A stretch of 64,000 bases of DNA from Dactylorhiza incarnata (GCA_033032865.1 JAWHQI010000099.1:4081501-4145500), one strand, 5' to 3'; positions 32,632 through 44,168 are shown, counted from the first letter of the stretch. Notes: a model not told the origin generated them from the letters alone. Program-made: numbers and translations.

Positions 32632-33861
32632 ATGCAGAGACAGGCCGCAGGGGAACTCGTGCCCTTTGATCCTGAGATTGAACGGACCGCTCGCGCACGT
32701 AGGCGCGCAGCAGCCGCACAGGCAGCAATGGGTCACCACATAGATCAAAATGATGCTGATCAAGGAGTGCCCGGCGTGGGGCAACACCAGCCTGGAGATG
32801 AGCAGGAGGCGGCAAGGCCTCGGCCCCGCACGATGAGAGACTACACCACTCCAACTGTTGGGAGTGTGTATCCTGGGTTCGGGCCCAATATAATGAACAA
32901 TCAGTTCGAGATAAAGCCAGCAATCTTGAACATTATCCGGAACAACGCTCAGTTCTCTGGGATGGCCAGTGAGGATCCGCATCTGCATCTGGCAGAGTTT
33001 TCTGATATTTGCGGAACCTTCCGCTATGCTGGGATTGCTGACGACACGGTCAAGCTTAGACTGTTCCCTTTCTCACTCCGTGACAAAGCCAAGGTGTGGC
33101 TCCACTCCATTCCACCCGGGACTGCTGCGACCTGGGATGCTCTTGCTTCCAAGTTTTTGGTCAAGTTCCATCCAGTCGATAAAATCGTGAGCTTGCGGCG
33201 GGAGATCGCCACCTTTCGCCAACTTGATCAAGAGACTCTTGCTGAGGCGTGGGAGCGTCTTAACGATCTTCTCCGCCGTTGTCCAAACCACGAGCTCCAA
33301 CCTTGGGGTGTGGTTGAGACGTTTTACTTTGCGATCGAGCCTAACTACAGAGCAATGATCGATGCTGCTGCAGGTGGTACTTTGATGAATCACACTCCAG
33401 AGGAGGCCCTTCGGATTCTGCGCGACACCGCCTCCCACAGTACATTCTGGACTGCCGGGAGAAATGCTCCAAAAAGCGGCCGTGGTCTCTTTATGGTCGA
33501 CTCACTTCCTCCTACATCCGCACCGGCTGCTGTCATTACGTGTGAAGGATGTGGAGGCGTGGGCCACCACGCATTTGAATGCTCAGGCAACAACGTATCA
33601 GGTGACTTCGCGCACTTAACCTTGAATGAATCTGTTAATTTTGTAGGAAATCAGCCTAAGGGGGCACCTTTTAATAATGCTTATCATCCGGGAGCGAGAA
33701 GTCACCCGAACTTCTCGTGGAACCCAAACGCGCCTGGCCAACGATGGGCACCGGGGCAGCATCAAAATGATGCTTACGCCTCCGGGAGCCAACCGAGGCC
33801 ATCCCACCCGGATTATAGCCAAGGCCCCCCAGCCCAAAAAAGAGTAATCTGGAGGAAATAA
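32632..33861 (+). CDS. gag: GP-2 gag capsid protein, 409 aa
   Basis: Gag packages the element RNA and builds the particle. The frame starts MQRQAAGELVPFDPEIERTA about 90 bases after the primer site, the same start as GP-1 gag. It holds a Retrotrans_gag core (SVYPGFGPNIMNNQFE, YAGIADDTVKLRLFPFSL, HPVDKIVSLRREIATFR, residues about 75-230). Near residue 305 is a CX2CX4HX4C knuckle, CEGCGGVGHHAFEC. The frame ends in TAA overlapping the ATG of the protease frame (TAATG). Comparison with GP-1, where gag and protease lie in one frame around the same point, suggests the break arose by loss of one A in the A-run at 33836-33841. It is otherwise uninterrupted. Confidence 0.9.
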   Translation: MQRQAAGELVPFDPEIERTARARRRAAAAQAAMGHHIDQNDADQGVPGVGQHQPGDEQEAARPRPRTMRDYTTPTVGSVYPGFGPNIMNNQFEIKPAILNIIRNNAQFSGMASEDPHLHLAEFSDICGTFRYAGIADDTVKLRLFPFSLRDKAKVWLHSIPPGTAATWDALASKFLVKFHPVDKIVSLRREIATFRQLDQETLAEAWERLNDLLRRCPNHELQPWGVVETFYFAIEPNYRAMIDAAAGGTLMNHTPEEALRILRDTASHSTFWTAGRNAPKSGRGLFMVDSLPPTSAPAAVITCEGCGGVGHHAFECSGNNVSGDFAHLTLNESVNFVGNQPKGAPFNNAYHPGARSHPNFSWNPNAPGQRWAPGQHQNDAYASGSQPRPSHPDYSQGPPAQKRVIWRK

Positions 33862-34961
33862 TGGAGAAGTTCATGCAAGCGACTGCCTCAAATATGGCGA
33901 ACCAAACCGCATCCATGCGAAACTTGGAAACGCAGCTGGGCCAACTGGCCCAAGTGCTAACCGAGCGGTCGCATGGGACCCTTCCTAGCAACACTGAAAA
34001 GAACCCAATAGATCAAGGGAAGAGTCTCAGCGATGTGGCAGAGGCTGATTCAAGTGAGTTAGTGATTTCTTTTTCCATCAATAATGTCGAAACTAAAGCT
34101 TTATGCGATTCCGGCTCTTCCCGCAACGTCATTGCGTTGCGAGACGTTGCCAAATTGCAACTTGAGATGAACACGGAGGATCGAAAATCTCTTGTGCTTG
34201 CTAATGGGACTGTTATACAATCTGAGGGGGAAGTGAAAAATGTAGAAGTGACAGTTGAGGGGACGGTCGTGGTTGCTGATTTTCAGGTGTTGGGACCCCA
34301 GGAAAATCGCTATATTCCTATCTTGGGTGTGCCTTTCTTGAAAGAGAGTGGTGCCACGCTTGATTTCACTGCGGGGTGTGTCTTTTTACCCAATGAGGTG
34401 CCGCAGCCCACGTTCCCCAAAGCTGTAACTGAAACATCCACTCCTCCCCCTCTCTTTATTCTTGATGAATCTCTGAATTGCGCAGGAAATGAAGAGGATA
34501 AAGAAGCAATGGAAGGAGAAAAAGAGAGGTATCAGTCCAGTGAGGAAGAAGAAGTAGATTTTCGGCGAGAATTCGATTCCGAGACGGAGGAAGATTGCAC
34601 TTCGAAAGATGTTGACTTGAATTTAGCCCGGCACGTCGTCCCATTATCTTCCTGTTTTAATTCTTGTAATAAACTTTTTAAGCGCTCCGTCTTTTGGGCC
34701 GATCCGGTTGTCACCGCAACGCCGGAAGTGACGCCACCCACCACCAAGGTGGAAAATTCTGAAAACTTTCAACGTTGGCAGTCCCCGGCTGTCACTAAAC
34801 TTAAACAGGAGAAACTTCTGCACGACGCTCGCGCTGCCGCTCTCCGTAGCAAGAGGGCGGAGGTTAGGGGAACACTGGGTGACACCAGTGTTGGCCCTAA
34901 AGCCTTCACCTCCCGCCTACGTGCTACTGGAGACGCGCACCATAAGAGTGCCTATAGCTGA
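33861..34961 (+). CDS. GP-2 aspartic protease with acidic C-terminal tail, 366 aa
   Basis: Retropepsin-type protease that would mature gag. The N-terminal 60 residues are a helical linker (MANQTASMRNLETQLGQLAQ). The active site LCDSGSSRNV is near residue 82 and the domain ends around YIPILGVPFLKESGA (about residues 150-165). The C-terminal 190 residues are acidic, with EEEE-type clusters, and resemble no known domain. The frame upstream of the ATG is open and reads EEI before MEKF, matching EEMMEKF in GP-1, so the natural product is probably a gag-protease fusion. No polymerase follows the stop. Confidence 0.85.
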   Translation: MEKFMQATASNMANQTASMRNLETQLGQLAQVLTERSHGTLPSNTEKNPIDQGKSLSDVAEADSSELVISFSINNVETKALCDSGSSRNVIALRDVAKLQLEMNTEDRKSLVLANGTVIQSEGEVKNVEVTVEGTVVVADFQVLGPQENRYIPILGVPFLKESGATLDFTAGCVFLPNEVPQPTFPKAVTETSTPPPLFILDESLNCAGNEEDKEAMEGEKERYQSSEEEEVDFRREFDSETEEDCTSKDVDLNLARHVVPLSSCFNSCNKLFKRSVFWADPVVTATPEVTPPTTKVENSENFQRWQSPAVTKLKQEKLLHDARAAALRSKRAEVRGTLGDTSVGPKAFTSRLRATGDAHHKSAYS

Positions 34962-36742
34962 TTTGTGTTTTTCTTAATTATGATACTGTTTCAGTGAACT
35001 TCTCTTTTAATTACTGCACTTGTTGAACAATGTTAATACAGGTATTTGGTCTAGCTTAAGGACATTAAATAAAAGCGATGCTGGGAGACAACCCAGATTT
35101 CCTGATTTTATTTTTGTCTAACATGTTTAGTTCAGTTTCTGTATTTGTTTTTGCTGTTTTAGTTTTGTGCTTGCAGGTGTGTTGTGTTCTTTGGTGCGGA
35201 TGCTGCGTACCGCTCTTGATCTTAATCGCCAATCGTCTGGTATGCTCAATTCTGAGCATTGGGTAACACTTCTCCTCCCTAGCTCTTCAGTTTTTGAGAT
35301 ATATTGTTTAGATTAAGTCTGGGGGAGAGCACGTGTTATTCACAATGCGCACGGGTTGCACCGCATGTTAGACGCTTGTTTTTAATTTTTCATCATTATT
35401 CCATGCTACACACCACTGCACCCACTTGAGCGCGTGCTTATCTATTTGTTTTGTGCTGAACAAACTATCTTGGTTAGGAATGTGAATTTGGATGTTAGCT
35501 TAGGAATTACTATTGGGAGCGCAATGTTGACTCGAGCAGTGTTCTAGTCGCATCCGCATGCTGCAATAGAATTTGAGTAAAATTAGATTATTTCTGTGCA
35601 TTTAATTTATGATTAGTATTTATGCGTAGTTTTAGATTTATTCTACTCAAGTGGTGAATGTGATTGAAATTGGTTATAGCCCGGTGTTGTGTGTATACGA
35701 GCGCTAGTTGTGTGTTGCTTGAGTCGGGAGGAAGGTTTACCTTTCTCGTGGGCTAAGAACTTGCCCCAAGCGACTCTTGAAGCATGGGTGCGGGCGATTC
35801 ATGGAGATAAATATGATATAGGCCACCTCTTGGCTAGATTGAGCCTTTGATTTCCATATCCTATTCGCTCACCTTTGCTACCCAACATTTGTGCCTACCA
35901 CTCCCTTTGTTCAACTCCTCCTCCATTCACCAAGGCCTAAAGCTTATCCCACTGTCGCAACCAAGTATTTGTTAAATGCACTCATGTTCTATATTTGGTG
36001 TGATGTTTGGAATCGTTGTGTTGTGAAGGAGAAATAATCTCTATCTGCTGAATTTGAACCAACCGGAGGATAAAATCAAGAAAAAGAAAAATATGATATT
36101 GAAATGAAAATCTGAAAAAAAAAGTGTATTGAAAAGTTGTCCTCCCGAGCGTATTAAAAAAATCTATTGGTATTTGTGGAGTAGGCTGTGTGCACACCTA
36201 GTTTTCATAATAAGTCTGGGGGTGTGTCACACGAGCTTTGTTTGTGGTTTTGCTTGGTGCAGCGTCCCGTTGACTCATGTTGGTTGCGTAACCTTCGTTT
36301 TTACCCTTGATTATCATACCGCAACCTAAGCCCCATCTTAATCCTAAAAGTCCTATTGATTTATCTCGTGAGTTTGCTAGCGCCGTGGAGAGAGTGTGAC
36401 CGGGCAAGCGTATGGTTCCTGACGTTGATGGATTTCAGCGGAGTTATTCCTGAACCCCGATCTTGTGCAACACCCTTCTTAGTGGCTTGTTACTTTCACA
36501 CCGGGCATGATTCTTCAAATTCTTCACAATTCACCAACTGAGTATTGATAAGTCTTTGTTTACGCTCTAGTACTTTCGTAAATTAGTTAGCATAGTTAGA
36601 ATCTCTTTTTACGAATTTTCTATTTGCATGCTTTTGTTACTTCGCATTGTACTCCCTTGCGTAATTTTCCTTGCTAACTACCATTTTCACACTCCACCGG
36701 ATTCGTTTGCTCGGGACGCGCAAACAGGTAAGTCTGGGGGTG
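34962..36742 (+). other. GP-2 non-coding interior with three polypurine-like tracts
   Basis: No retroelement domains in any frame. Three near-identical tracts AAGTCTGGGGG occur: at about 35313 and 36211 inside the region, and at 36729-36742 directly against the 3' LTR as the functional tract. A hairpin GCTGGGAGACAACCCAG at about 35078-35094 resembles a motif found 3' of coding DNA in Athila/Tat elements. Confidence 0.75.
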
Positions 36743-38000
36743 TGATGAGTCCCCATCTTATACACATATTTGGACTCATCCGGGCCATTTTTTCCATTCA
36801 TTCCATTGCACTTTAGCCCCATTTTAGCTCATAATTATCACTCTCCGCTGGGTGCACGTCTTGGCTCGTTTCGGTGTTATTTTCTTGTTCATCCTTGTTA
36901 CAGGTTGTTATGCTGTGTTAAGTGCCACTTTCAGTGGCCAGACTGGTGTTGTATGCTGGAACAGGAGTCGTGCAGGTGTTCCCGATACAATTCTGTACAG
37001 GAACACTGCGCACGATCACTGGTTCCTTAGCGCACGACCACTGGTCGTGCGCCTTTGATCGTGCGCACTTAATGCCCATTTCATGAGTTCTGTTTGGCTT
37101 ATCGCATGACCACTGACGCTAGTGCGCACGACCGCTGGTCGTGCGCCATTGCTCATGCAAACATGTATTTTATAAATTTATTTCACTGCAGGCTCCTCCC
37201 AGGCAGCGCGCACGATCGCAGAATTCCAGTGCGCATGACCAGTGGTCATGCGCCAATGACCGTGCGCGGTATTCATTCCAGCGCCTATATATACGCCTGT
37301 TCCATTTTTAGGGCATTCATTCAGCCGCGGGAGCGCGATTTACCGTCCGTATGCCGGCGATTTCCCTTCCAGGACACCCCCACTTCATATCCTACGCGAG
37401 GGAAAGTCTTCTCCAACCATTCCGACCATTCCTCCATCGTCCGGGAGCATTCTCCTCCACCCGCAAGCCCTCAAGCCGCTGTTTTCCCGTTCTAGTCCGG
37501 TGAGAAGAAGAAGAATCCTGAGGTAGAAGACGACGGGACTACGTAGAGAGATCGTGACAGTTTCTCTACACCGGAAGCATAGTCCGCCCGAGTCCGGAGG
37601 TAGCTTGACAACCTACCATTCCGGCCGTGAACGGCCGCTAGTCTTCATCCTTTGGTTATTTCTTTCCTCTTGCTTTCGTTGTAATCTTTGAATCATTGAG
37701 ATGTTGAACAGTATTATGCTTGGTTTGATTGCAATGAATGTTTCTCCCTCTTTCTTCATTGTTTGTTTGTGAATCGTTTCGCCTCCACTCACTCACTCAC
37801 GCACTTAAGGTGTTCGATTCGCGTTAGCAAGAGCTAACGACGTTTGTGAAGAGGTGTTTGCGACCCTCATTTCTTCTCACACTAGTCACACAACCTGATT
37901 CGTACACCCAACCTGCATTCCTCAAGAGACCGACACTCGGGGATTTATTCCCAACTTTATTACTTGATTGATCAGTGCACTTGCCGAAATAATCGCATCA
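36743..38000 (+). repeat. GP-2 3' LTR
   Basis: Same length as the 5' LTR (1258 bp), starting directly after AAGTCTGGGGGTG. Many differences from the 5' LTR are CG to TG or CA in the CACGACC motif block. Confidence 0.95.
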
Positions 38001-39918
38001 GATGCATTAGCTAAATTTGATGAAAAATGTGATGAAGGTATTTTTCTTGGTTACTCTTCCACTAGCAAAGCATATAGAGTATATAATAAAAAATCTAAAA
38101 AGTTTGAAGAGTCTATTCATGTGAAGTTTGATGAACTTGTGCCTTGTGTAGATTCTACTTGTGCAGTAAATGAAGATGTACCTCTTTCACCATTGGAGCA
38201 TGATGATGATGATCCACTTGGGGAAGAAAAAGAAGTAGAGACAGTGCAAGAGGAGCTCGTGCCTCCAAGTGTGCTTCGATTTACAAGAGATCATCCAAGG
38301 GAGCTTATAATTGGAGAACCATCAAGAGGGGTAACTACACGTTCTTCTTTTAATGAATCTTTTTCAAACTTATGCTTTGTTTCCGACATAGAACCGAAAA
38401 ATGTTTCCACCGCTTTGAATGATGAATTTTGGTTTATTGCTATGAATGACGAATTGAATCAATTTGAACGCAATAGGGTTTGGAAACTAGTTGAAAGACC
38501 ATCTAATCACCCGGTTATCGGTGTCAAATGGATATTTAAAAATAAATTTGATGGAGAATCTAGAATAACTAGGAACAAAGCTCGACTAGTGGCACAAGGT
38601 TATTCTCAAATCGAGGGGGTAGATTTTGATGAAACATTTGCACCCGTTGCTCGCCTTGAATCGATTAGAATTTTTTTTAGCTTTTGCGAGTTATAAGAAG
38701 TTTAAATTATTTCAAATGGATGTTAAAAGTGTTTTCTTAAATGGGATAATTAAAGAGGAAGTCTATGCTGAACAACCCCCCGGCTTTATTAATGACCAAT
38801 TTCCAAATCATGTCTATAGATTAGAAAAAGCGCTTTATGGTCTAAAACAAGCGCCCCGTGCTTGGTATGAACGCTTAACCTCTTTTTTATTAAAGCACGG
38901 CTATAACATGGGTAGTGCCGATAACACACTCTTCATTAAGCATTTTGATAATGATTTGATTATTTTACAAATATATGTTGATGATATTATTTTTGGAACC
39001 ACAAATGAAGAGTTGTGCAAAGAAGTTGTTTTAGTGATGCAAAATGAATTTGAGATGAGTCTAGTGGGTGAACTAACATATTTTTTAGGATTTCAAATAA
39101 CCCAAAGAAATGATGGAATTTTTATATGTCAATCTAAATATGTCCATGATATGCTAAAACGTTTTGGTTTTGAAAACTTGAAACATGCTAGTACTCCAAT
39201 GAGCGCATCACTAAAATTAGGAAAAGATGAAGCCGGAATTTCAATTGACCAAAAGTTATATAGAGGAATGAGTGTATCCCTATTATACCTTAGTGCATCT
39301 AGACCCGATATTATGTTTGTTGTATGTTTATGCGCTAGATTTCAAGCAAATCCAAAAGAATCTCATTTAAAAGCGGTGAAACGAATTTTTTGATATCTAA
39401 TCGGCACATCTAAATTAGGACATTGGTATCCAAATAATGATTCTTTTCTCTTGCATGGGTATTCAGATTCTGATTATGCGGGTTGTTCGTTAGATAGGAA
39501 AAGCACTAGTGGTACCTATCACTTCTTAGGTCCTTCTCGAGTTGCATGGTCAAGTAGAAAATAAAATTCTATTGCTCTCTCCACCACCGAGGCAGAATAC
39601 ATTGCACTAGGAAGTTGTTGTGCCCAAGCATTATGGATGACTCAAACCTTAGAAGACTTTGGTGTTCATTTAACTAATATTGAACTTAAGTGTGACAACA
39701 AGAGTGTTATTGACTTAACAAACAACCCTGCCATCACTCACGATCTAAACACGTATATGTATGACACCACTTCATTAGGGATCACATCAAAAAGGAACAT
39801 GTTCATGTAAATTTCATTGGAACTGAATCGCAACTTGCGGACATCTTTACCAAGCCTCTACCCGATTCTCGATTTGCTCTACTTAGACTAGAACTAGGGG
39901 TCTTGGACATTCATACTT
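38001..39918 (+). pseudogene. pol: Copia-3 pol 3' part: integrase end, reverse transcriptase, RNase H
   Basis: Continues the integrase frame after GP-2 with [20 protein letters not shown], the usual end of Copia integrase. RT has [18 protein letters not shown] and DVKSVFLNGIIKEEV, then LQIYVDDIIFG with the catalytic YVDD intact. A frameshift lies at the T-run near 38665. RNase H has SDSDYAGCSLDRKSTSG and STTEAEYIALG, with stops at about 39391 and 39562. It ends near 39918 with the usual LDIHT-like tail. It is the downstream half of the gene that starts at 30133. Confidence 0.9.
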
Positions 39919-41992
39919 AATCATGCAAAGCCCGCATTTTTGTGACCACGCTTATCTGATTTATGTACTGAATTGCAATGTCACCAATCTGCACAGCTAT
40001 ATTCATAAGAAGAATTCTGAAAAATTTCACATTTTCCCAAAAATTTGAGTTCTGTCACTAACGCCCGGCGATAGCATTGTGCCGCTGGCGTTAGTGAATA
40101 TTTCTGAATTTCCAGTTTTCTCTTTCATTTCTTATTTTTCAGTTCATGTTATTTTCTTTTAAAATTCTAAAAAAAAACTAGAACACAAATCAAAATCCAA
40201 CCGAAAACATGCTTTGTTTTTTTTATATATCAAAACCAACAAAAAAATTGAAAAATCAATTAAAACAACAAAAACATGATTTTTATTTGTTTTATTTTTT
40301 AAAAAAACTTAAAATTTATAAAAACTGATGTAATTTTCTATGTTTCAAGGATGATATGGTTTATCTTGCCAAGTTTTGTATACAATGTTACATTCTCTAT
40401 TTCAAGTATCTTAATAACATTGTTTTTTTGTATCATGCCTTGATCATTATCTCTTGTGTGCTTTGAAATTGATTATAGAAATCATGTGTAGTATTGCATA
40501 GCATGCCTCTATGTATGAGTAAATGGCTTATATTTGCAAATGATTTTTTTCACTCACACCTTTTGATATACTATATATGAATTTAATTTTCTCTTTCATG
40601 ATTGTGTAGTGTAACAACTTAATATTATTGTTAGGCATGCTTAGTTTTACCTACACCACATGTAAAAATCTTTTTCATGCACCTATATTTTTGAAGAAGT
40701 GTGTCTTTTCAAAAATCTTTTGTTTGCACATACAAGTGAATTCGGACACCTTTGTCGTTAAGCAAAAATTCAAATGAATAATTGACAAAGATAACTCCAC
40801 CAAGCACTACTCACCCTCCTGATAAGTCTTAATGAGCATTGTGAGGTTGAGCACCTTGGAGAGAATTGTAAAGTGCCTTGTTGCAAACATTTTCCTTTTA
40901 CACTACTTCTTGTACACCGAATCACAAATAAATAAAATTCAAAATAATAATTGTGGTTCCCCAAGCACTACTTTGCACCCTAATAAGTATTAATAAGCAT
41001 TGTGTGTGCAGAGCACCTTGGTAGTTGTACTATTTTTCTATGTGCATTGAATAATTTATATAGCTTTGTGGGCAGAAGTAACTCTAAAAATGCTTTTTCA
41101 ATAATATTGTGTTTATACCATTATATATGTCATGTGTTTTGATTAACTCATATGTATACTTTTATCAAAAACACTATTTTGTACACATCATTTGCACTTG
41201 TAAGCCTTCTACTCATGAGAATTGGAGTCTATTGCATATCTACATGTATTCTCTAAATTCTTAAGTAAATGCACTAGATAGCCTTGCATGATCAATACAA
41301 TGTATAAGTGTACTTGGTTTCTCAATTTAGAACATTGTATTCTTCCATCTTGACTTGATATCTTGTATCATGCTTACATATTTTTTTTCGCTATGCCATG
41401 AGAACTCTGTCTTGCATACCTTTCAAAACTAGTATATGGCTATGTTACAGCTGAAATTATTATGTGTACTTAAAATGCTACAACATCTATTTTGTTATGT
41501 CTAAAATTCTTAATCATCTACTATGCTTCTCAATTCATATATAGATGTTCACTTCAAAATAGGTATTTCGTCATGCTTTCCACCTCTTTACTACTTGTAC
41601 GCTCGATCATGAATACGTTTTCCCCACAAGTAATTTCTTTATGAAAAAATCTTCACATTCCTTTCTTTTCTCTCCTATCTATTATATTTTTCCTAAGCGT
41701 TTCACTCTTTATCAAGATCATTCCCTCTCTACACAGTTATTGCACACTTTTTGATGGACTACCTCTCCACCCTCTTTTGATAATACCAAAAGGGGGAGAA
41801 TAACTTTGAAGGAAATTAACATGCCTTGGGGAAGTCAAGTCCATAGGAAGGTTTGTTGTAGGGGGAGCATTCATTTAGGGGGAGCATATGCACATTTCTT
41901 AAATTTCATGCTAATCTTTTTTAATAAACACAATTCCTATCTTTTGAACTATTTCTTTCTATGGGGATTTGTTATTATCAAAAGGGGGAGTT
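39919..41992 (+). other. Copia-3 3' untranslated tail with imperfect tandem duplication and polypurine tract
   Basis: AT-rich, with no envelope-like frame of the kind some SIRE elements carry. Two imperfect copies of a segment around CCAAGCACTACT...AGCACCTTGG occur at about 40799 and 40961. Polypurine tracts are at about 41788-41800 (CCAAAAGGGGGAGAA) and 41979-41992 (AAAAGGGGGAGTT), the latter abutting the 3' LTR. Confidence 0.75.
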
Positions 41993-43571
41993 TGTTGGAA
42001 CATGCTTTCCGCATCTCTTGGTTTGACAATAACAAATCCTATTGTATTTGATCATACTTGTTTTGTGTTTATAGTATGCAGGATTCAGTGCTTTCAAATC
42101 TCCATGGAAATATGTTTTTGTTACTACCGTGCAACATCAGTACTACCGCTGGCGCTAGTGTTCGTTCGATGAAAGGGATGCTGCATTTGACGAACAGTCC
42201 TTCGACGAAATGAAACCTGTGTTCGACGAACTGCATGCTCTACCACGGCGCTTGACAAAATACATGTTTTACTGCGACGCGTTAGAACTACCGCTGGCGT
42301 TAGCGATCGACGAAATTGAAAGCTGCGCTCGATGAAATGCTTATCACTGCGTTCAACGAATTTGCGATCGACGAAAGCCGAATCCGGTTCGACAAAAATT
42401 CGATCGACGAAATATAAGGCCAGCTCGACAAAGATGCGCCCAATGAAAAGAAATGTGCTCTACCGCAGAGCATTAGCACTAACGCTGGCATTAGCATAAA
42501 TGGAAACTATTGACAGAAAGGAAACAGTGGTGAAAAAGGAATGTCGACGGGTCGCTATGTTTGGCATGTACTATCGCGGCGCGTTAGGTCTAACGCCCGG
42601 CGGTAGCTTTTTGGAAACATTCTGTCTACAGTTGATTGAGCAGCAGATTTGGAAGGAGATAATGGTTGATGGAAGGAAATCTCGCTAACGCGGGGCGTTA
42701 GCGGTACCGCGGCGCGCTAGTGTTTGGCGCTCAGAATATTTCCTAAACTACCACGATCTATGTGCTTCATTGCCTTATGTGGATACCACGGGGCAGTAGT
42801 ACTACCGCAGGCGGTAGTGGCTGATTCTATAAAAAGATGTGCGCCTACTCCGTTGTTGCTTGCTGTTCCAGAATGATTTGAAGCCATATTTTCAGAGCAC
42901 TCGTGAGAGCCTTCTCAAGCAGCCCAAAGAACTCCGTCAACGATCGTGAATGCAAAAGAACTTGAAGACCGATCCGATAGCATCTACATCGACATCAAGT
43001 TCTTCATTTGAGGGAGTCTTAGTTTTTTTCTTGATTTAGTTTTCAAATTATAACCTTATTTCTTTTGTTCGGTAGAGGAACTCGCCACACGGCGACTAGG
43101 GCCTTGCGAGGACTAGGGGGAATTTGCCTCGCGTTGGCGACTAGGTCTAGGGTGTAGATCTAGGGGGTGCTCGAGGCCTTTTCGGTGAGGGAAGGGCTAG
43201 AGCGGCTTGAGGCCTTATCTGGGGAGAGATAGGCTAAAGCCAATCGGTCCTTAGGAGAAGGGTCGGTATAGAAAACCAAAAGAGTTTTCATTGGTCGCCT
43301 CTTTCCAAGCGTTATTGGGAAAAGTTTTGTAATCACATTTATTTCAAGTTAATGATTAATGAAAATATGTTTGTCTTTTATCTCAGATTCATGATTAATG
43401 ATTTTCATTGATTCTAACCTAAAAGCAATTTTCACTGTCGCTAACGCTGAGCGGTAACCCTACCGCTGGCGGTAGCAGCAAAGAATTAATTTCTCTAAAT
43501 AGTTTTGAAAATCTTAAAACCCTTATTCACCCCCCCCCCCCCCCCCTCTAAGGGCGCCTACAGATCCAACA
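41993..43571 (+). repeat. Copia-3 3' LTR
   Basis: Starts TGTTGGAACATGC and ends GATCCAACA. It contains an 18-base C run at about 43530-43547 where the 5' LTR has about 9. Confidence 0.92.
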
Positions 43572-43576
43572 CTTAC

Positions 43577-44168
43577 TCTCAGCTCACGAGTTGTCGACGT
43601 CAATCTCCTGCTCACCATCGTGAGACATGACATTTTCTCACAAGAATTTTCTCCTCCGTCTATGGTTCACACTCACTGCACAAAAAATATTGGAACCAAG
43701 AAACCGGTTTATGAAGTTCGAACATAAAAGATAGTCTAAGGTATTGATCTTGCGGTCTAACACTACAGTTTTGATGGTAAGAGAGAGATGGTCACCAAGA
43801 CTAAAAGATGGGTTGCCTATAAACTAGACACATGTGCTGCAGCGAGGAAGTCTCATCACACAGCTAGAAGTTTATAGGAATTTCAAATCCTAAAGCCAAA
43901 GTTGAGCTAGGCAAAAGGAAGACATGAGCTTTGTAAGTATGAACCTTTGTGGGGGGGGCGGGGGGAGGGTTAACTAGTCTTCTTTTTATGTCATGGGGTC
44001 CTATTTATTGACAATCTAAACAGGGGGGATACCTGCGAATAGCCACCCCGACCTGATTTGTCAAGCATGTTGTAGTATCTCGGTGATGCAATTGAGGCTA
44101 CTTAGAAGGACCTCGCCCATTAGTAGCCAGATCGGCGAGCTCTTATAGATAGTTACCAAGGACCTCGT
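43577..44168 (-). other. Continuation of the Tat-like element, 5' region, unresolved
   Basis: This is the DNA interrupted by Copia-3, so it should hold the 5' leader or LTR of the Tat-like element. I could not identify a primer site or a second LTR copy. It contains a G-rich run at about 43951-43966. The Athila-like element begins at 44169. Confidence 0.45.

Larger units (their letters stand above)
31260..38000 (+). mobile_element. GP-2: gag-protease-only Gypsy element inserted in Copia-3 integrase
   Basis: The TSD GATGC is at 31255-31259 and 38001-38005. Both LTRs are 1258 bp (31260-32517, 36743-38000). A perfect tRNA-Asp-type primer site and a polypurine tract bound the 4.2-kb interior. 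Gag and protease are open. The remaining 1.8 kb to the 3' LTR has no polymerase, RNase H or integrase. LTR ends (TGATGAG...GCATCA), proteins and layout match GP-1. It must depend on a helper for reverse transcription and integration. Confidence 0.93.
26553..43571 (+). mobile_element. Copia-3: SIRE-like Copia retrotransposon, split by GP-2
   Basis: The TSD CTTAC is at 26548-26552 and 43572-43576. The LTRs are 26553-28115 and 41993-43571, with TGTTGGA/TCCAACA ends. It has an initiator-Met-type primer site, a large gag with a coiled C-terminal extension and two zinc knuckles, then protease, integrase, reverse transcriptase and RNase H, followed by a 2-kb untranslated tail. Gag features and the AAAAGGGGGAG polypurine tract point to the SIRE/Maximus clade. 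Frameshifts and stops make it inactive. Confidence 0.93.

Noticed and set aside
33836..33842. Programmed -1 frameshift site between GP-2 gag and protease
   Set aside because: AAAAAAG looks slippery, but the gag codon register (CAA AAA AGA) does not place it as a canonical X XXY YYZ site; a 1-bp indel explains it better.
39919..41992. Possible envelope-like gene of the SIRE-like element
   Set aside because: The region was examined because some SIRE elements carry one. All frames are short and without membrane or coiled-coil pattern.
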